A stretch of 64,000 bases of DNA from Palsa-883 sp963826975. GTDB taxonomy: Bacteria; Pseudomonadota; Alphaproteobacteria; Acetobacterales; Acetobacteraceae. Below the pieces are notes generated by a model. The model saw only the letters and a program-made list of their open reading frames with translations. It was not told the DNA's origin and ran no database searches. Below are positions 55,981 through 64,000 of the stretch, piece by piece. Positions within the stretch are counted from its first letter, which is position 1, and each line of letters begins with the position of its first letter. The stretch spans positions 124,001-188,000 of the forward strand of contig CAWGZJ010000028.1 in assembly GCA_963826975.1 (NCBI GenBank). Direction: 5' to 3'. A program made the translations under genes and the position numbers.

Positions 55981-56741
55981 CCCTGTTCCACGCGCAGGAC
56001 ATCTCCATCCGTTTCGGCGGCATCCGCGCGGTGGACGCTGTCAGCTTCGACGTCGAGCCCGGCGAGGTTTTTTCCATCATCGGCCCGAACGGTGCCGGCA
56101 AGACCACGATCTTCAACCTGATCAGCCGCATCTACAATCCGACCTCCGGCCGGCTGGTGTTCAACGAGCAGGACATTACCACCACACCCGCCCATCGCAT
56201 CGCCAGCCTGGGCATCGCCCGCACCTTCCAGAACATCGAGCTGTTTACCAACGCTACCTTGTTGCAGAATCTATTGATCGGCCGGCACTGCCATACGCGA
56301 GCGAGCTTCCTGGCGCAGCTTGGCTTCCTGCCGTCCGTCCGGCGGGAAGAGATCACCCATCGCGAGAAGGCCGAAGATGTCATCGCCTTCCTGGGCCTGG
56401 AACGTTACCGGGACACATTGATCGCCAACCTGCCCTACGGCGTGCGCAAAGTGGTGGAATTGGGCCGTGCCTTGTGCACCGAGCCGAAATTGCTCCTGTT
56501 GGACGAACCCTCCTCCGGGCTGAACCTCGAGGAGACCGAGGTGATGGGCTTCTGGATCGAGGACATCAAGAAAGACCTCGGTATCACCGTCATCATGGTC
56601 GAGCACGACATGAACCTGGTGCGCCAGGTGTCGGATCGGGTAATGGCGCTGAACTACGGGCGCATGATGGCGCTGGGCACACCCGCGGAAGTGCAGAGCC
56701 ACCCCGAGGTGATACGCGCCTATATCGGGGGCGAGGCATGA
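55977..56741 (+). CDS. livG: Branched-chain amino-acid-type ABC ATPase LivG
   Basis: A 254-residue ATPase. Walker A is IIGPNGAGKTTIFNLIS, then IARTFQNIELFTNATLLQN, the family's variant signature NLPYGVRKVVELGRAL in place of LSGG, Walker B LLLLDEPSSGLNLEE, and IMVEHDMNLVRQVSDRVMAL. The start at 55977 overlaps livM and the end overlaps livF. Confidence 0.95.
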   Translation: MTLFHAQDISIRFGGIRAVDAVSFDVEPGEVFSIIGPNGAGKTTIFNLISRIYNPTSGRLVFNEQDITTTPAHRIASLGIARTFQNIELFTNATLLQNLLIGRHCHTRASFLAQLGFLPSVRREEITHREKAEDVIAFLGLERYRDTLIANLPYGVRKVVELGRALCTEPKLLLLDEPSSGLNLEETEVMGFWIEDIKKDLGITVIMVEHDMNLVRQVSDRVMALNYGRMMALGTPAEVQSHPEVIRAYIGGEA

Positions 56742-57517
56742 ACGGCGTTGCACCCCTGCTGCGGGTCGACGCGATCGAAACATATTATGGACCGATCCGC
56801 GCCATCGGTGGCGTCAGCCTGGATGTCGCCGCTGGCCAGATCGTTACTGTGCTGGGCGCCAACGGCGCCGGCAAGACCACAGTGCTACGCACGATCAGCG
56901 GCGTGATGGACCCGGAACGAGGTCGCGTGTTGTTCGATGGACGCGAAATCCAAGGCATGGCACCCGATCGCGTGATGCGTCTGGGCATGTGCCACGTGCC
57001 GGAGGGGCGCGAGGTCTTTCCGTTCCTGACCGTGCACGAAAACCTGATGATGGGCGCTTACACACGGCATGATCGCGACGCCGTGGCGCGTGATCTGGAA
57101 CTGTGCTTCGGCTACTTCCCGCAGTTGAAGGAGCGCGCACACCAGCGTGCCGGCCTGCTGTCGGGCGGCGAGCAGCAGATGCTGTCGATCAGCCGCGCGC
57201 TGATGGGCCAGCCCAAGCTGCTGCTGCTGGACGAACCGTCGCTCGGCCTGTCGCCGATCCTGGTGCTGCAGATCTTTGAGATCATTCGTCGCATCAACGC
57301 CGAACATGGCGTAGCCATTCTGTTAGTAGAACAGAATGCCCACATCGCGCTGAAGATTGCAGACTACGGCTACATCCTGGAGGTCGGGCGGGTGGCGATG
57401 GCCGACCACTGCGCCAGCCTCATGCGGCTGGACGCGATCAAGGAATTCTATCTCGGCCAAAAGGCAGCAGGCGTGCGCGGCCAGCGGCGCTACAAAAGGC
57501 AGACGCTGTGGCACTGA
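56738..57517 (+). CDS. livF: Branched-chain amino-acid-type ABC ATPase LivF
   Basis: A 259-residue ATPase. Walker A is VLGANGAGKTTVLRTISG, then MCHVPEGREVFPFLTVHENL, signature LLSGGEQQMLSISRALM, Walker B LLLLDEPSLGLSPI and LLVEQNAHIALKIADYGYIL. The C-terminus is extended by about 20 basic residues (KAAGVRGQRRYKRQTLWH). It overlaps both neighbours, so livG, livF and the ligase-like gene are tightly coupled. Confidence 0.95.
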   Translation: MNGVAPLLRVDAIETYYGPIRAIGGVSLDVAAGQIVTVLGANGAGKTTVLRTISGVMDPERGRVLFDGREIQGMAPDRVMRLGMCHVPEGREVFPFLTVHENLMMGAYTRHDRDAVARDLELCFGYFPQLKERAHQRAGLLSGGEQQMLSISRALMGQPKLLLLDEPSLGLSPILVLQIFEIIRRINAEHGVAILLVEQNAHIALKIADYGYILEVGRVAMADHCASLMRLDAIKEFYLGQKAAGVRGQRRYKRQTLWH

Positions 57518-58689
57518 CCGGCGATACCCACACGACCTTGCCGGCGTTGGTCGTCCACCGTGCCACCGCGCACGGGCCGGAAGTGATCCTGCGCAAGAAG
57601 CGGCGCGGCATCTGGATGGCAGTCACCTGGGCGGAACTCGCAGTACGCATCCGCGAAGTCGGCATGGCGCTGGTGGCGAGCGATTTGGCAAGCGGCGATG
57701 TCGTGGGGATCCTGTCCAACACCAGGCCGGAAGCGGTCTGCGCGGACCTCGGCACGCTATCGATCGGATGTGTCGGCGCCTGCCTCGTGCCGCAAGACAC
57801 AGCGGACCAGGTCGCGCGGATGCTGCGCGACTCCAACTGTCGGCTGTTGTTCGTCGAGAACGAAGAACAGCTCGACAAGGCGTTGACGGCCCGCGAGACC
57901 TGCCCGGCACTGCAACGGATCGTCATCTTCGACATGAAGGGCCTGCGCGAATTGGACGACCCTATGTGCGAGAGCCTGGCTGGCTTTCTCGCGCGGGGCG
58001 TCGCACGCGACCGAGCCGATCCTGCGGGGTGGGACACGGCGCTGCGTAGGGTCGCGCCGGATCGCACGGCGGCGCTGCTCCTGCCGGTGGCCGTCGGCGG
58101 GATGGTGGAAACGCTCAGCCACCGCGACGTGATGACCGTGGTCGAAGATGCCGCCACGCGACTGGGCCAGCACCCGGGCGACGAGCGCGTCGCCTTTCAG
58201 CCAATGAGCGGGATGATGGAGCGTGTGTTGGGCCTGTATGTGGCCTTGTTCACACGCACCATCAGCAATTATCTCGAAAGCAACGAAACGCTGATCGAAA
58301 ACCTGCAAGAGGTGCAGCCCAGCGTACTTGCTGCCTCTCCGATAGTGTGGGAGCGCTTCCGGGATCGGATCATTGCCGAAGTGGATGGCGCCAGTTGGCT
58401 GCAGAAGATACTGTTCCAGTGGGCGGTCCGTACGGGCGAAGCATCCCAGGGGACCGGCGTTATGGCTGCGATGGCGCGCAAACTGGTGTTGAACAGCGTG
58501 CGTCGCGAGATGGGGCTGGCCCGGCTGCGCCTCGCCTGCATCGGCACGGCGTCGCTGCCGCCGGAGACCACGCGCTGGTATCTCGCGCTGGGGATCGCCA
58601 TGACGCGACTTGACGGAGAGTACGCGCGTGGCGCCGCCAATGGCGAGAAGTTGCGAGCTCTGATCGAGGAGTTTACCTGCGCCGCCTGA
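57508..58689 (+). CDS. Degenerate, shortened AMP-binding (acyl-CoA ligase-like) protein
   Basis: A 393-residue protein whose N-terminal half aligns with long-chain acyl-CoA ligases of the ANL superfamily: VTWAELAVRIREVGMALVAS, GDVVGILSNTRPEAVCADLG and GCVGACLVPQDTADQVARML. Where the family has its Thr/Ser/Gly-rich phosphate loop followed by Pro-Lys, this protein has AALLLPVAVGGMVETLSHRD, with the loop lost. It also ends after the LRLACIGTASLPPETTRWYL region, lacking the C-terminal lid domain (normal length about 600). It is therefore unlikely to adenylate. The GTG start overlaps livF by 10 bases. Such genes inside liv operons may have become regulators or scaffolds; that is inference. Confidence 0.75.
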   Translation: MALTGDTHTTLPALVVHRATAHGPEVILRKKRRGIWMAVTWAELAVRIREVGMALVASDLASGDVVGILSNTRPEAVCADLGTLSIGCVGACLVPQDTADQVARMLRDSNCRLLFVENEEQLDKALTARETCPALQRIVIFDMKGLRELDDPMCESLAGFLARGVARDRADPAGWDTALRRVAPDRTAALLLPVAVGGMVETLSHRDVMTVVEDAATRLGQHPGDERVAFQPMSGMMERVLGLYVALFTRTISNYLESNETLIENLQEVQPSVLAASPIVWERFRDRIIAEVDGASWLQKILFQWAVRTGEASQGTGVMAAMARKLVLNSVRREMGLARLRLACIGTASLPPETTRWYLALGIAMTRLDGEYARGAANGEKLRALIEEFTCAA

Positions 58690-58761
58690 CCGCCGTAGGC
58701 GACGCAGCGCGCGACGGCCGCCAGCCGTCAACAACGCGGCGGACGTGCTGGGGAGGATAAC

Positions 58762-59928
58762 ATGCGACGGTGGTATCTAATTGCGGCCGCGTTGGCCGTG
58801 CTCGGCATCCCCGCGAAGGCGGCGGATGTTCGCGGTGTCACAGACAAGGAAATTCTGATCGGCACCTACACCGATCTGTCTGGCGTGACGGCGATGTGGG
58901 GTGTCAATAATTCCAATGCCTGGCGGATGGCGTTCGATGAAGCGAACGAGGCGGGCGGCATCAACGGTCGCAAGATCAAGTACATCGTCGAAGACAACCA
59001 ATACCAGGTGCCGCGCTCCGTGCAGGCAATGAACAAGCTGATCAACCGCGACGGCATCTTCATTGCGGTGGCGAACGGTGGCACGCCGATGAACAACGCA
59101 ACGATGCCGGATCAGCTTGCCAAGGGCGTGCCGAACGTTTTCCCGTTGACCTCGGCGCGGTCGATGTACGAGCCGCTGAACCACCTGAAATTCGGCCTGG
59201 CAGCGTCGTATTATGACCAGATGCGCGCCGGGGTGAAATACTTCGTCGAGGTGAAGCACAAGAAGGCCATCTGCGGCATGTCGCAGGACTCCGATTTCGG
59301 CCGCGACGTGATGGACGGAGCCCGCGACCAGCTTAAATCGATGAACATGACCCTGGCGGCGGAAACGCTGCACAAGCCGACCGATACCGATTTCAGTGCG
59401 TCGGTCGCGCGGTTGCGTGATGCGAAATGCGATCTCATCCTGCTGGGCACCATCGTGCGTGACACGATCCAGATCATCTCCGCGGTGAACAAAGTCGGCT
59501 GGAAAGTGGACCTGCTTGGCCAGGCCGCGAGTTACGACGAGGCGGTAGCGGAAATGCCCGGCGGCGGCAGCGAGGGCTTCTATTCGATGGCGCCGATCCT
59601 GTATGCGACAGCCGACGATCCTCGCCCGGCGGTGCAGGCCTTCGCCAAGAAGTACAAGGATCTCTATGGCAAGGATCCGAACTTCGCCGCGCAGTTGGGT
59701 TATACCGCGGCGTCGCTGACGATCCAGGCGCTGAAAAATGGCGGCAGGGACCTGACCGTGGACAGTTTCGTCACCGGCATGGAGAGTATCAAGGATTGGC
59801 ATGACAAGTTTGGCGCACCGCCGATGACCTTCAGTGCGACAAAGCACCAGGGATCGAATGAATCGTTCCTCTGCGAGGTGCGGGGCGGCCATTGGCATTC
59901 CGAACTGGAAGGGCCGCTGAGCTATTGA
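58762..59928 (+). CDS. livK: ABC transporter substrate-binding protein (LivK type)
   Basis: A 388-residue periplasmic binding protein (Peripl_BP_6). It has a signal peptide (RRWYLIAAALAVLGIPAKAA, cleaved after AKA), then EILIGTYTDLSGVTAMWGVN, DEANEAGGINGRKIKYIVED, VFPLTSARSMYEPLNHLKFG, DFSASVARLRDAKCDLILLG and QLGYTAASLTIQALKNGGRD. A GGGGAGGATAAC site precedes the ATG. It completes the Liv transporter. The ligand pocket cannot be read by eye. Confidence 0.93.
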   Translation: MRRWYLIAAALAVLGIPAKAADVRGVTDKEILIGTYTDLSGVTAMWGVNNSNAWRMAFDEANEAGGINGRKIKYIVEDNQYQVPRSVQAMNKLINRDGIFIAVANGGTPMNNATMPDQLAKGVPNVFPLTSARSMYEPLNHLKFGLAASYYDQMRAGVKYFVEVKHKKAICGMSQDSDFGRDVMDGARDQLKSMNMTLAAETLHKPTDTDFSASVARLRDAKCDLILLGTIVRDTIQIISAVNKVGWKVDLLGQAASYDEAVAEMPGGGSEGFYSMAPILYATADDPRPAVQAFAKKYKDLYGKDPNFAAQLGYTAASLTIQALKNGGRDLTVDSFVTGMESIKDWHDKFGAPPMTFSATKHQGSNESFLCEVRGGHWHSELEGPLSY

Positions 59929-59978
59929 TTGTGCTGGCTCGGGGGGCTGCGTCGAACCGGCAGTCTCCCTGGCCGCTG

Positions 59979-61373
59979 TCACAGCGTTTCGATCTCCAAC
60001 GGGAACAGCCCGTCGGGGTCTTGCACGCGCATCAAGTGGTAGACGTTGAAACGATAGGCCGGGCCAAGGGACACTTCAGGCGGCGTGAACGGGAAGGCCA
60101 GGTTGCCGGCGGTGGACAATCGTCCCGGATAGCCGTAATGCAGGAGATATTGCTTGGTGGTGCGCACCACCTCCGCCGCGCGCTCGCGTGTTGGTGCGAT
60201 GCATTCGCCCATGATGAAGGCTTCGCCCGGCGTCGGTTCACCGTCCGGCGCCACACCGCGAACGCCGTTCACACCGTAGACGCGAAAGCGTAACGTGTAG
60301 TCCTGCGGCTGGTCCTCGCATACGAGTTCGCGGACGACTTCGGCGACCGCAGGCAGGATCTCGGCATGTCGCGCGATGAACCGCGGATCGGCCGCGCCCG
60401 CCAGCAGCACCGCGCGTTCGCCGATGCAGGCAGCGCCTTCCAGCTTGATCGTCGGCTCCGCGCTCGGCACCCAGCGCGCACCGGCGACGCGCGTGCGGCG
60501 ATCATCCAGCGCCGTGTAATGCGCGTCACGCAGATCGACCCGGCCTTCGGGCTCGGTCACGCTGAACGGATCCGCCTGCTCATACAGGCTGTGCGCCGCG
60601 ACCGAGGTCGGCGTCGCGCGCCGCGTCGGGTTCATGCTTTCCAGTTCGAAACCTTCGTGATCCAACGTCGCCAGGATCGTATCGCGCCCGCCCGGCACGC
60701 AACACAATGAGGCGCACTCGATGATCTTCGCCATGTGCCCGCAGATGCCCGGAGGAAAGTCAAGCATCGTCGGCAAGGATGCGAAGATCGCGGTATCGCA
60801 CGCCCGCCCGGCAATGATCACGTCCACGTCTTCCGCCAGCGCCCGCCGAAACGGTCCCATGCCCATCTGCCCGACGATATGCGCCGCGTCGTCAATGTCC
60901 TGTTCGGTCAACGCGGCCATGCCGTCCATGCCGGTCATGCGCCCCTCGCGCACCGCCTGCTTCAGCAGCGCGCGCGGCATGTCGGCGCGGATCACCGCCA
61001 TGCGGAAATGCAACCCCTCTGTCCGCGCGATGTCGCGAATCATCGCCAGTGTGCCGTCAAGATGCGGTGCGGCGCCCGCGGAACCGGCCGAGCCGATCAC
61101 CAGCGGCACGTCAACCTGCCGAGCACCCAGCAGCACCTTTCGCAGATCGCGCCTTGTTGCCACCGGTGAAGTGGCCATCTCACCCTTGCCGAGATAGGTC
61201 GGACCGATATCGATCGATCCCATATCGCATCCGATCAGATCGGGCCGGCGCGCCAGTCCGGCATTGAACGCCGGCGTCGGGATCCCGTAACCGAGCTGGC
61301 CCGACGCCCCCAGAAAGCGCATCACCCGCTTGGCGCGCCGGACATCGTCCAGAATGCGATGCGACGCGCTCAT
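59979..61373 (-). CDS. AtuA/DUF1446-family acyclic terpene utilisation-like protein
   Basis: A 464-residue protein of the AtuA (DUF1446) family: FLGASGQLGYGIPTPAFNAG, IGCDMGSIDIGPTYLGKGEM, VIGSAGSAGAAPHLDGTLAM, DVIIAGRACDTAIFASLPTM and GICGHMAKIIECASLCCVPG. The family is named from citronellol/geraniol catabolism in Pseudomonas, but most members sit in unrelated catabolic clusters and their reaction is unknown. The ATG at 61373 overlaps the stop of the DUF4387 gene (ATGA). It is the last gene of a leftward operon that faces livK. Confidence 0.9.
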   Translation of the reverse strand: MSASHRILDDVRRAKRVMRFLGASGQLGYGIPTPAFNAGLARRPDLIGCDMGSIDIGPTYLGKGEMATSPVATRRDLRKVLLGARQVDVPLVIGSAGSAGAAPHLDGTLAMIRDIARTEGLHFRMAVIRADMPRALLKQAVREGRMTGMDGMAALTEQDIDDAAHIVGQMGMGPFRRALAEDVDVIIAGRACDTAIFASLPTMLDFPPGICGHMAKIIECASLCCVPGGRDTILATLDHEGFELESMNPTRRATPTSVAAHSLYEQADPFSVTEPEGRVDLRDAHYTALDDRRTRVAGARWVPSAEPTIKLEGAACIGERAVLLAGAADPRFIARHAEILPAVAEVVRELVCEDQPQDYTLRFRVYGVNGVRGVAPDGEPTPGEAFIMGECIAPTRERAAEVVRTTKQYLLHYGYPGRLSTAGNLAFPFTPPEVSLGPAYRFNVYHLMRVQDPDGLFPLEIETL

Positions 61374-61669
61374 ATTTCGATCCCCAGCAACGGTGCGTGC
61401 TGCTGCGCGCCGTAGACATCGCGGTCGCCTGGATCGCCGGCCGTGTCGCGCGGCAGCGTGATCTTGATCGCGCGACCGAGCGGATAAGGAATCACCGCGA
61501 CGTCCTCGGGCGGAATGCGATACAGCAGACCGATCGCCTCGCGGCTCAGCGCCGGCGACTGCACCACGCGCTGATAGTCGGTGTCGGAGGCGAACATTAC
61601 ATCCAGCGTCAACCGGCGAGGTCCGGCATTCTTGCTGCGAATCACCTGGGCGATGTCTGACAGCCGCAT
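61370..61669 (-). CDS. DUF4387 protein
   Basis: A 99-residue protein starting MRLSDIAQVIRSKNAGPRRL, with TLDVMFASDTDYQRVVQSPA, IGLLYRIPPEDVAVIPYPLG and a final GDRDVYGAQQHAPLLGIEI. This is the DUF4387 pattern, almost always encoded next to an AtuA/DUF1446 gene, as here (4-base overlap). The two probably form a complex; the reaction is unknown. It lies 7 bases after the amidohydrolase gene. Confidence 0.9.
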   Translation of the reverse strand: MRLSDIAQVIRSKNAGPRRLTLDVMFASDTDYQRVVQSPALSREAIGLLYRIPPEDVAVIPYPLGRAIKITLPRDTAGDPGDRDVYGAQQHAPLLGIEI

Positions 61670-61676
61670 GACACCC

Positions 61677-62906
61677 TCAATGTGGTTTGTGCAATTCCGC
61701 GCGAGCGCGCGTCACAGTGCGGCGCCCGCGCTTGAATACGGCAAGCGGATGGCAGATCTCCTGCACCGCCTGCTCCGGCGTCGTCGCATCCACCACCACG
61801 AAATCGGCTGGATTGCCAACCTTGATGCCGTAGTTCGGCAAATTCATCAGCCGCGCCGACCGTTCCGTCAGCATGTTGAAGCAATCGCGCAGCCGATGGG
61901 CGTGGCTGATCTGGCAGACATTGGCTTGCAGATTGGCCATGCGCAGCAGTGAACAATCACCCAACGGCGTGAACGGGTTCAGCACGTTGTTGGTGGAAAT
62001 GGAACAGTTCACCCCGTGCTCCGCCAGTAGATTGGCATCCGCCAGACCGCGCCGGACCGAGTGATCCTGATCCCGCCCCATCATGAACAAATCGGTCGCC
62101 GGCAGCACCGTCACCGCTACCCCGGCATCGGCAATGCGCCGAGCCAGCGCCTTCAACTCCGCCGGGGGCAGTGTCGAGTATTTGCACCCGTGCCCGACCG
62201 CGACGCGCCCGCCCAGCTTGTATTTTTCCGTTAGTTCGCAGACCAGATGAATATCCATCGCGTCCGGCGAGTTGCCAGAATCCAGATGCATGTCGATGTC
62301 CACGTCGAACTCGCGCGCCAGGTCGAACACGCGATGGATTTGTCCGGCGTGGTCGGGATCGTAGTTGGGTGCGGCACCGATCACCTTCGCCCCGCGCTTC
62401 AGCGCCTCCACCAGCAGCGTGTCGGCGCGCGGATTGTTGGTCAGCCCCTCCTGCGGAAACGCGCACACCTCGATGTCGATCGCCCAGGCATAGTCTCGTC
62501 GCAGTGCCTCGATCGCCTCGAAGCTGCGTAGTTCGACCCCGGCATCCAGTTCCACATGCGTGCGCATCCTCGTGGCACCGTGCTTGATGCATTTCTCCAG
62601 TGTGCGGCTGGCGCGCGCGTAGACATCCTCCACGGTGAACGTCGATTTCACCGCAGCGACGCGTGGCACGGCGTTGGCTTGCCGATCGGTTTCCGGTGCG
62701 CAACGATCAAGGATGCAGGATTTGTCGAGATGAATATGCGTCTCGACAAATCCGGCGCACACCAGCAATCCGGTGGCGTCGTACTCCGCCGCCTCGGCTG
62801 CCAAGCCTGCCTGGATCGCAACGATCCGCCCGTCCGAGACCCCGATATCGACCGGCAGCGCCTCGGGTGCATGCGCCAGACGCGCGTTTCGCAGGATCAG
62901 GTCCAT
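61677..62906 (-). CDS. CodA-like amidohydrolase (cytosine deaminase family)
   Basis: A 409-residue metal-dependent hydrolase of the amidohydrolase superfamily: MDLILRNARLAHAPEALPVD start, FVETHIHLDKSCILDRC (metal His-x-His), RMRTHVELDAGVELRSFEAI, FDVDIDMHLDSGNSPDAMDI, VAVGHGCKYSTLP and SISTNNVLNPFTPLGDCSLL, ending with GNPADFVVVDATTPEQAVQE. Members hydrolyse C-N bonds in rings such as cytosine, creatinine or N-isopropylammelide. In this operon with a monooxygenase and dienelactone hydrolase it probably opens or deaminates an N-containing intermediate. Start codon ATG at 62906. Confidence 0.9.
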   Translation of the reverse strand: MDLILRNARLAHAPEALPVDIGVSDGRIVAIQAGLAAEAAEYDATGLLVCAGFVETHIHLDKSCILDRCAPETDRQANAVPRVAAVKSTFTVEDVYARASRTLEKCIKHGATRMRTHVELDAGVELRSFEAIEALRRDYAWAIDIEVCAFPQEGLTNNPRADTLLVEALKRGAKVIGAAPNYDPDHAGQIHRVFDLAREFDVDIDMHLDSGNSPDAMDIHLVCELTEKYKLGGRVAVGHGCKYSTLPPAELKALARRIADAGVAVTVLPATDLFMMGRDQDHSVRRGLADANLLAEHGVNCSISTNNVLNPFTPLGDCSLLRMANLQANVCQISHAHRLRDCFNMLTERSARLMNLPNYGIKVGNPADFVVVDATTPEQAVQEICHPLAVFKRGRRTVTRARAELHKPH

Positions 62907-62913
62907 GCGCGGG

Positions 62914-63645
62914 CTACTTCAGATTCCGGTCCCACATCGCGAAAATCTTTCGCCAGGTTTCCTCCGCCGCGAGCGTGTCGTAGACCGCGCGCTCCGGAAA
63001 GCAGAAGCCGTGATGTGTGCCTGGGAACACATGCAGCTCATGTTTCGTTCCCGCCTTGTCCAGCGCAGCCTTCAGTGCCGGAATGACGTGCTCCGGCACG
63101 GACTGGTCGTGTTCGGCAAAGGCGTAATACAGCTCACCCTTGACCTCGCCGACCAGCAGATGCGGCGAATCTTCTTTGTCGGTGACGATCCCCACGCCAT
63201 ACAGCGACGCCGCGGCCGCCATGCGATGCGGAGACTTTGCTGCCACCGTCGTGATGTATTGCCCACTCATGCAGTGCCCAACGCATCCGACCTTGCCGGG
63301 GGTCACGTTGTCCAGCGTATCAAAATGAGCGAGCAGCGCCGCGGTGTCATCGACCACCCGCGCGTTGGTCAGATGGTTCATCGACGCGCGAATCACCCCC
63401 GACATGCCGTCGTCACGCCGAGGAATATCGAACCGCACCGTGCCAAGCCGGTAGTACATGTCGGGCAGCAGGCACACATACCCGTGCTTGGCGATGCGCC
63501 GCGCCATGTTGCGCAGTTCCTCGCGGATGCCCGGCGCGTCCATGTAGAAGATGATGCCCGGGTGTGGATCGGCACCGTCCGGAGCAGCCAGGAATGTCGG
63601 CATCCTGCCATGCTTGGTCGTAACGATCACTTCCTGTTCGATCAT
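62914..63645 (-). CDS. Dienelactone hydrolase family protein
   Basis: A 243-residue alpha/beta hydrolase: TFLAAPDGADPHPGIIFYMD (oxyanion region), YVCLLPDMYYRLGTVRFDIP, the nucleophile turn VGCVGHCMSGQYITTV with Cys as in dienelactone hydrolase, the acid in YYAFAEHDQSVPEH and the base in VFPGTHHGFCFPERAVYD. The Cys nucleophile favours lactone or enol-ester substrates over ordinary esters. The ATG at 63645 has a GAAGGAGG site. It lies between the LLM monooxygenase and the amidohydrolase on the same strand. Confidence 0.92.
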   Translation of the reverse strand: MIEQEVIVTTKHGRMPTFLAAPDGADPHPGIIFYMDAPGIREELRNMARRIAKHGYVCLLPDMYYRLGTVRFDIPRRDDGMSGVIRASMNHLTNARVVDDTAALLAHFDTLDNVTPGKVGCVGHCMSGQYITTVAAKSPHRMAAAASLYGVGIVTDKEDSPHLLVGEVKGELYYAFAEHDQSVPEHVIPALKAALDKAGTKHELHVFPGTHHGFCFPERAVYDTLAAEETWRKIFAMWDRNLK

Positions 63646-63683
63646 GGTCCCGGCCTCCTTCGGTGTAGCGCGATTATCGCAAG

Positions 63684-64000
63684 TCAGCCTACCAGTTGCC
63701 ACCCTTCCCGCGACGGATGCGGCAAGCCCAGGTTCTCCCGCAATGTCGTTCCGCGATAGTCGGTCTGGAACAGCCCGCGGCGTTGCAGCTCCGGCACCAC
63801 GAAGCGCACGAAATCCTCGAACGTGCCGGGCGTGTGCGTGCCGCCGATCACGTAGCCGTCGCAGCCGCGCTCGACGAACCACTGCTCCAGCCGATCGGCG
63901 ATCTCCTTCGGTCCGCCGACGATCGCCTGGCCGGGCCGGCCGCGTTTCGTCACGTCCAGGAAGTCCCGCGCGGTCGGGTTCGCCTTGCCGGAGTCGCGTA
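63684..64000 (-). CDS. FMN-dependent LLM monooxygenase (NtaA/DszA type), C-terminal part
   Basis: The frame is open to the window edge, so only the last roughly 105 residues are present: SGKANPTARDFLDVTKRGRP, GQAIVGGPKEIADRLEQWFV, ERGCDGYVIGGTHTPGTFED, FVRFVVPELQRRGLFQTDYR and GTTLRENLGLPHPSR. The FVPELQRRG-like and R-x-N-L-G-L end are typical of nitrilotriacetate/alkanesulfonate-type flavin monooxygenases (FMNH2 from a partner reductase). It is probably the first enzyme of this catabolic operon. The substrate is unknown. Confidence 0.88.
   Translation of the reverse strand, partial: RDSGKANPTARDFLDVTKRGRPGQAIVGGPKEIADRLEQWFVERGCDGYVIGGTHTPGTFEDFVRFVVPELQRRGLFQTDYRGTTLRENLGLPHPSREGWQLVG

Overview
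The window is high-GC DNA with short intergenic gaps and frequent ATGA/GTGA start-stop overlaps. Its gene content (atpHAGDC operon, argB, CoxG/MoxR pair, large serine recombinases, F420 genes, Liv transporters, AtuA/DUF4387) suggests an alphaproteobacterium, most likely Rhodospirillales/Acetobacteraceae. That placement is inferred from gene content and base composition; no rRNA or tRNA was seen. Several indispensable genes (nrdA, atpD, a sugar ABC ATPase) carry single-base insertions, mostly beside short G or C runs. I suspect uncorrected indels in the assembly, but this cannot be settled from the sequence alone.

Layout. 1-2.6 kb: the end of a His-Pro-Gly repeat protein, a Uma2 remnant, a RelE/HigB-type toxin with its XRE antitoxin, and a frameshifted AT-richer SIR2-like gene. 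2.6-9.98 kb: ribonucleotide reductase alpha chain (multiply frameshifted), manganese catalase, a CsbD/DUF883-like stress protein, a Na/Pi symporter, a MoxR ATPase and CoxG. 9.99-13.2 kb: a 332-bp hierarchical palindrome, a repeat-rich gap and two translationally coupled proteins of unknown function. 13.49-21.38 kb: a nested mobile region. An IS91-like element (tyrosine recombinase plus HUH-type transposase) is interrupted twice by 2.6-kb elements, each carrying a large serine recombinase. 21.5-29.7 kb: argB, a DUF2336 protein, a PAS-GGDEF diguanylate cyclase broken inside a 15-bp tandem repeat, small unknown proteins, another Uma2 gene, a ParD/ParE-like pair and a gene fragment. 29.7-32.1 kb: an arylsulfatase. 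32.4-37.6 kb: the F1 ATP synthase operon, with palindromic repeats in two of its gaps.

37.6-64 kb holds two linked metabolic themes. The first is coenzyme F420. An F420-dependent glucose-6-phosphate dehydrogenase homologue (38.35 kb), cofE-cofD-cofC (43.6-46.1 kb) and the fused FO synthase fbiC (46.3-48.7 kb) are followed by three luciferase-like (LLM) oxidoreductases. Together these could make F420 from FO, 2-phospholactate or phosphoenolpyruvate and glutamate, reduce it with glucose-6-phosphate and spend it in the LLM enzymes. A sugar ABC transporter sits between fgd and cofE. The second theme is catabolism. It comprises an enoyl-CoA hydratase/3-hydroxyacyl-CoA dehydrogenase fusion and a livHMGF-ligase-livK transport operon with a degenerate AMP-ligase. 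Facing these on the opposite strand is an operon of LLM monooxygenase, dienelactone hydrolase, CodA-like amidohydrolase, DUF4387 and AtuA/DUF1446 proteins. The likely job is uptake and CoA-dependent degradation of an unidentified, possibly cyclic or N-containing, organic acid.
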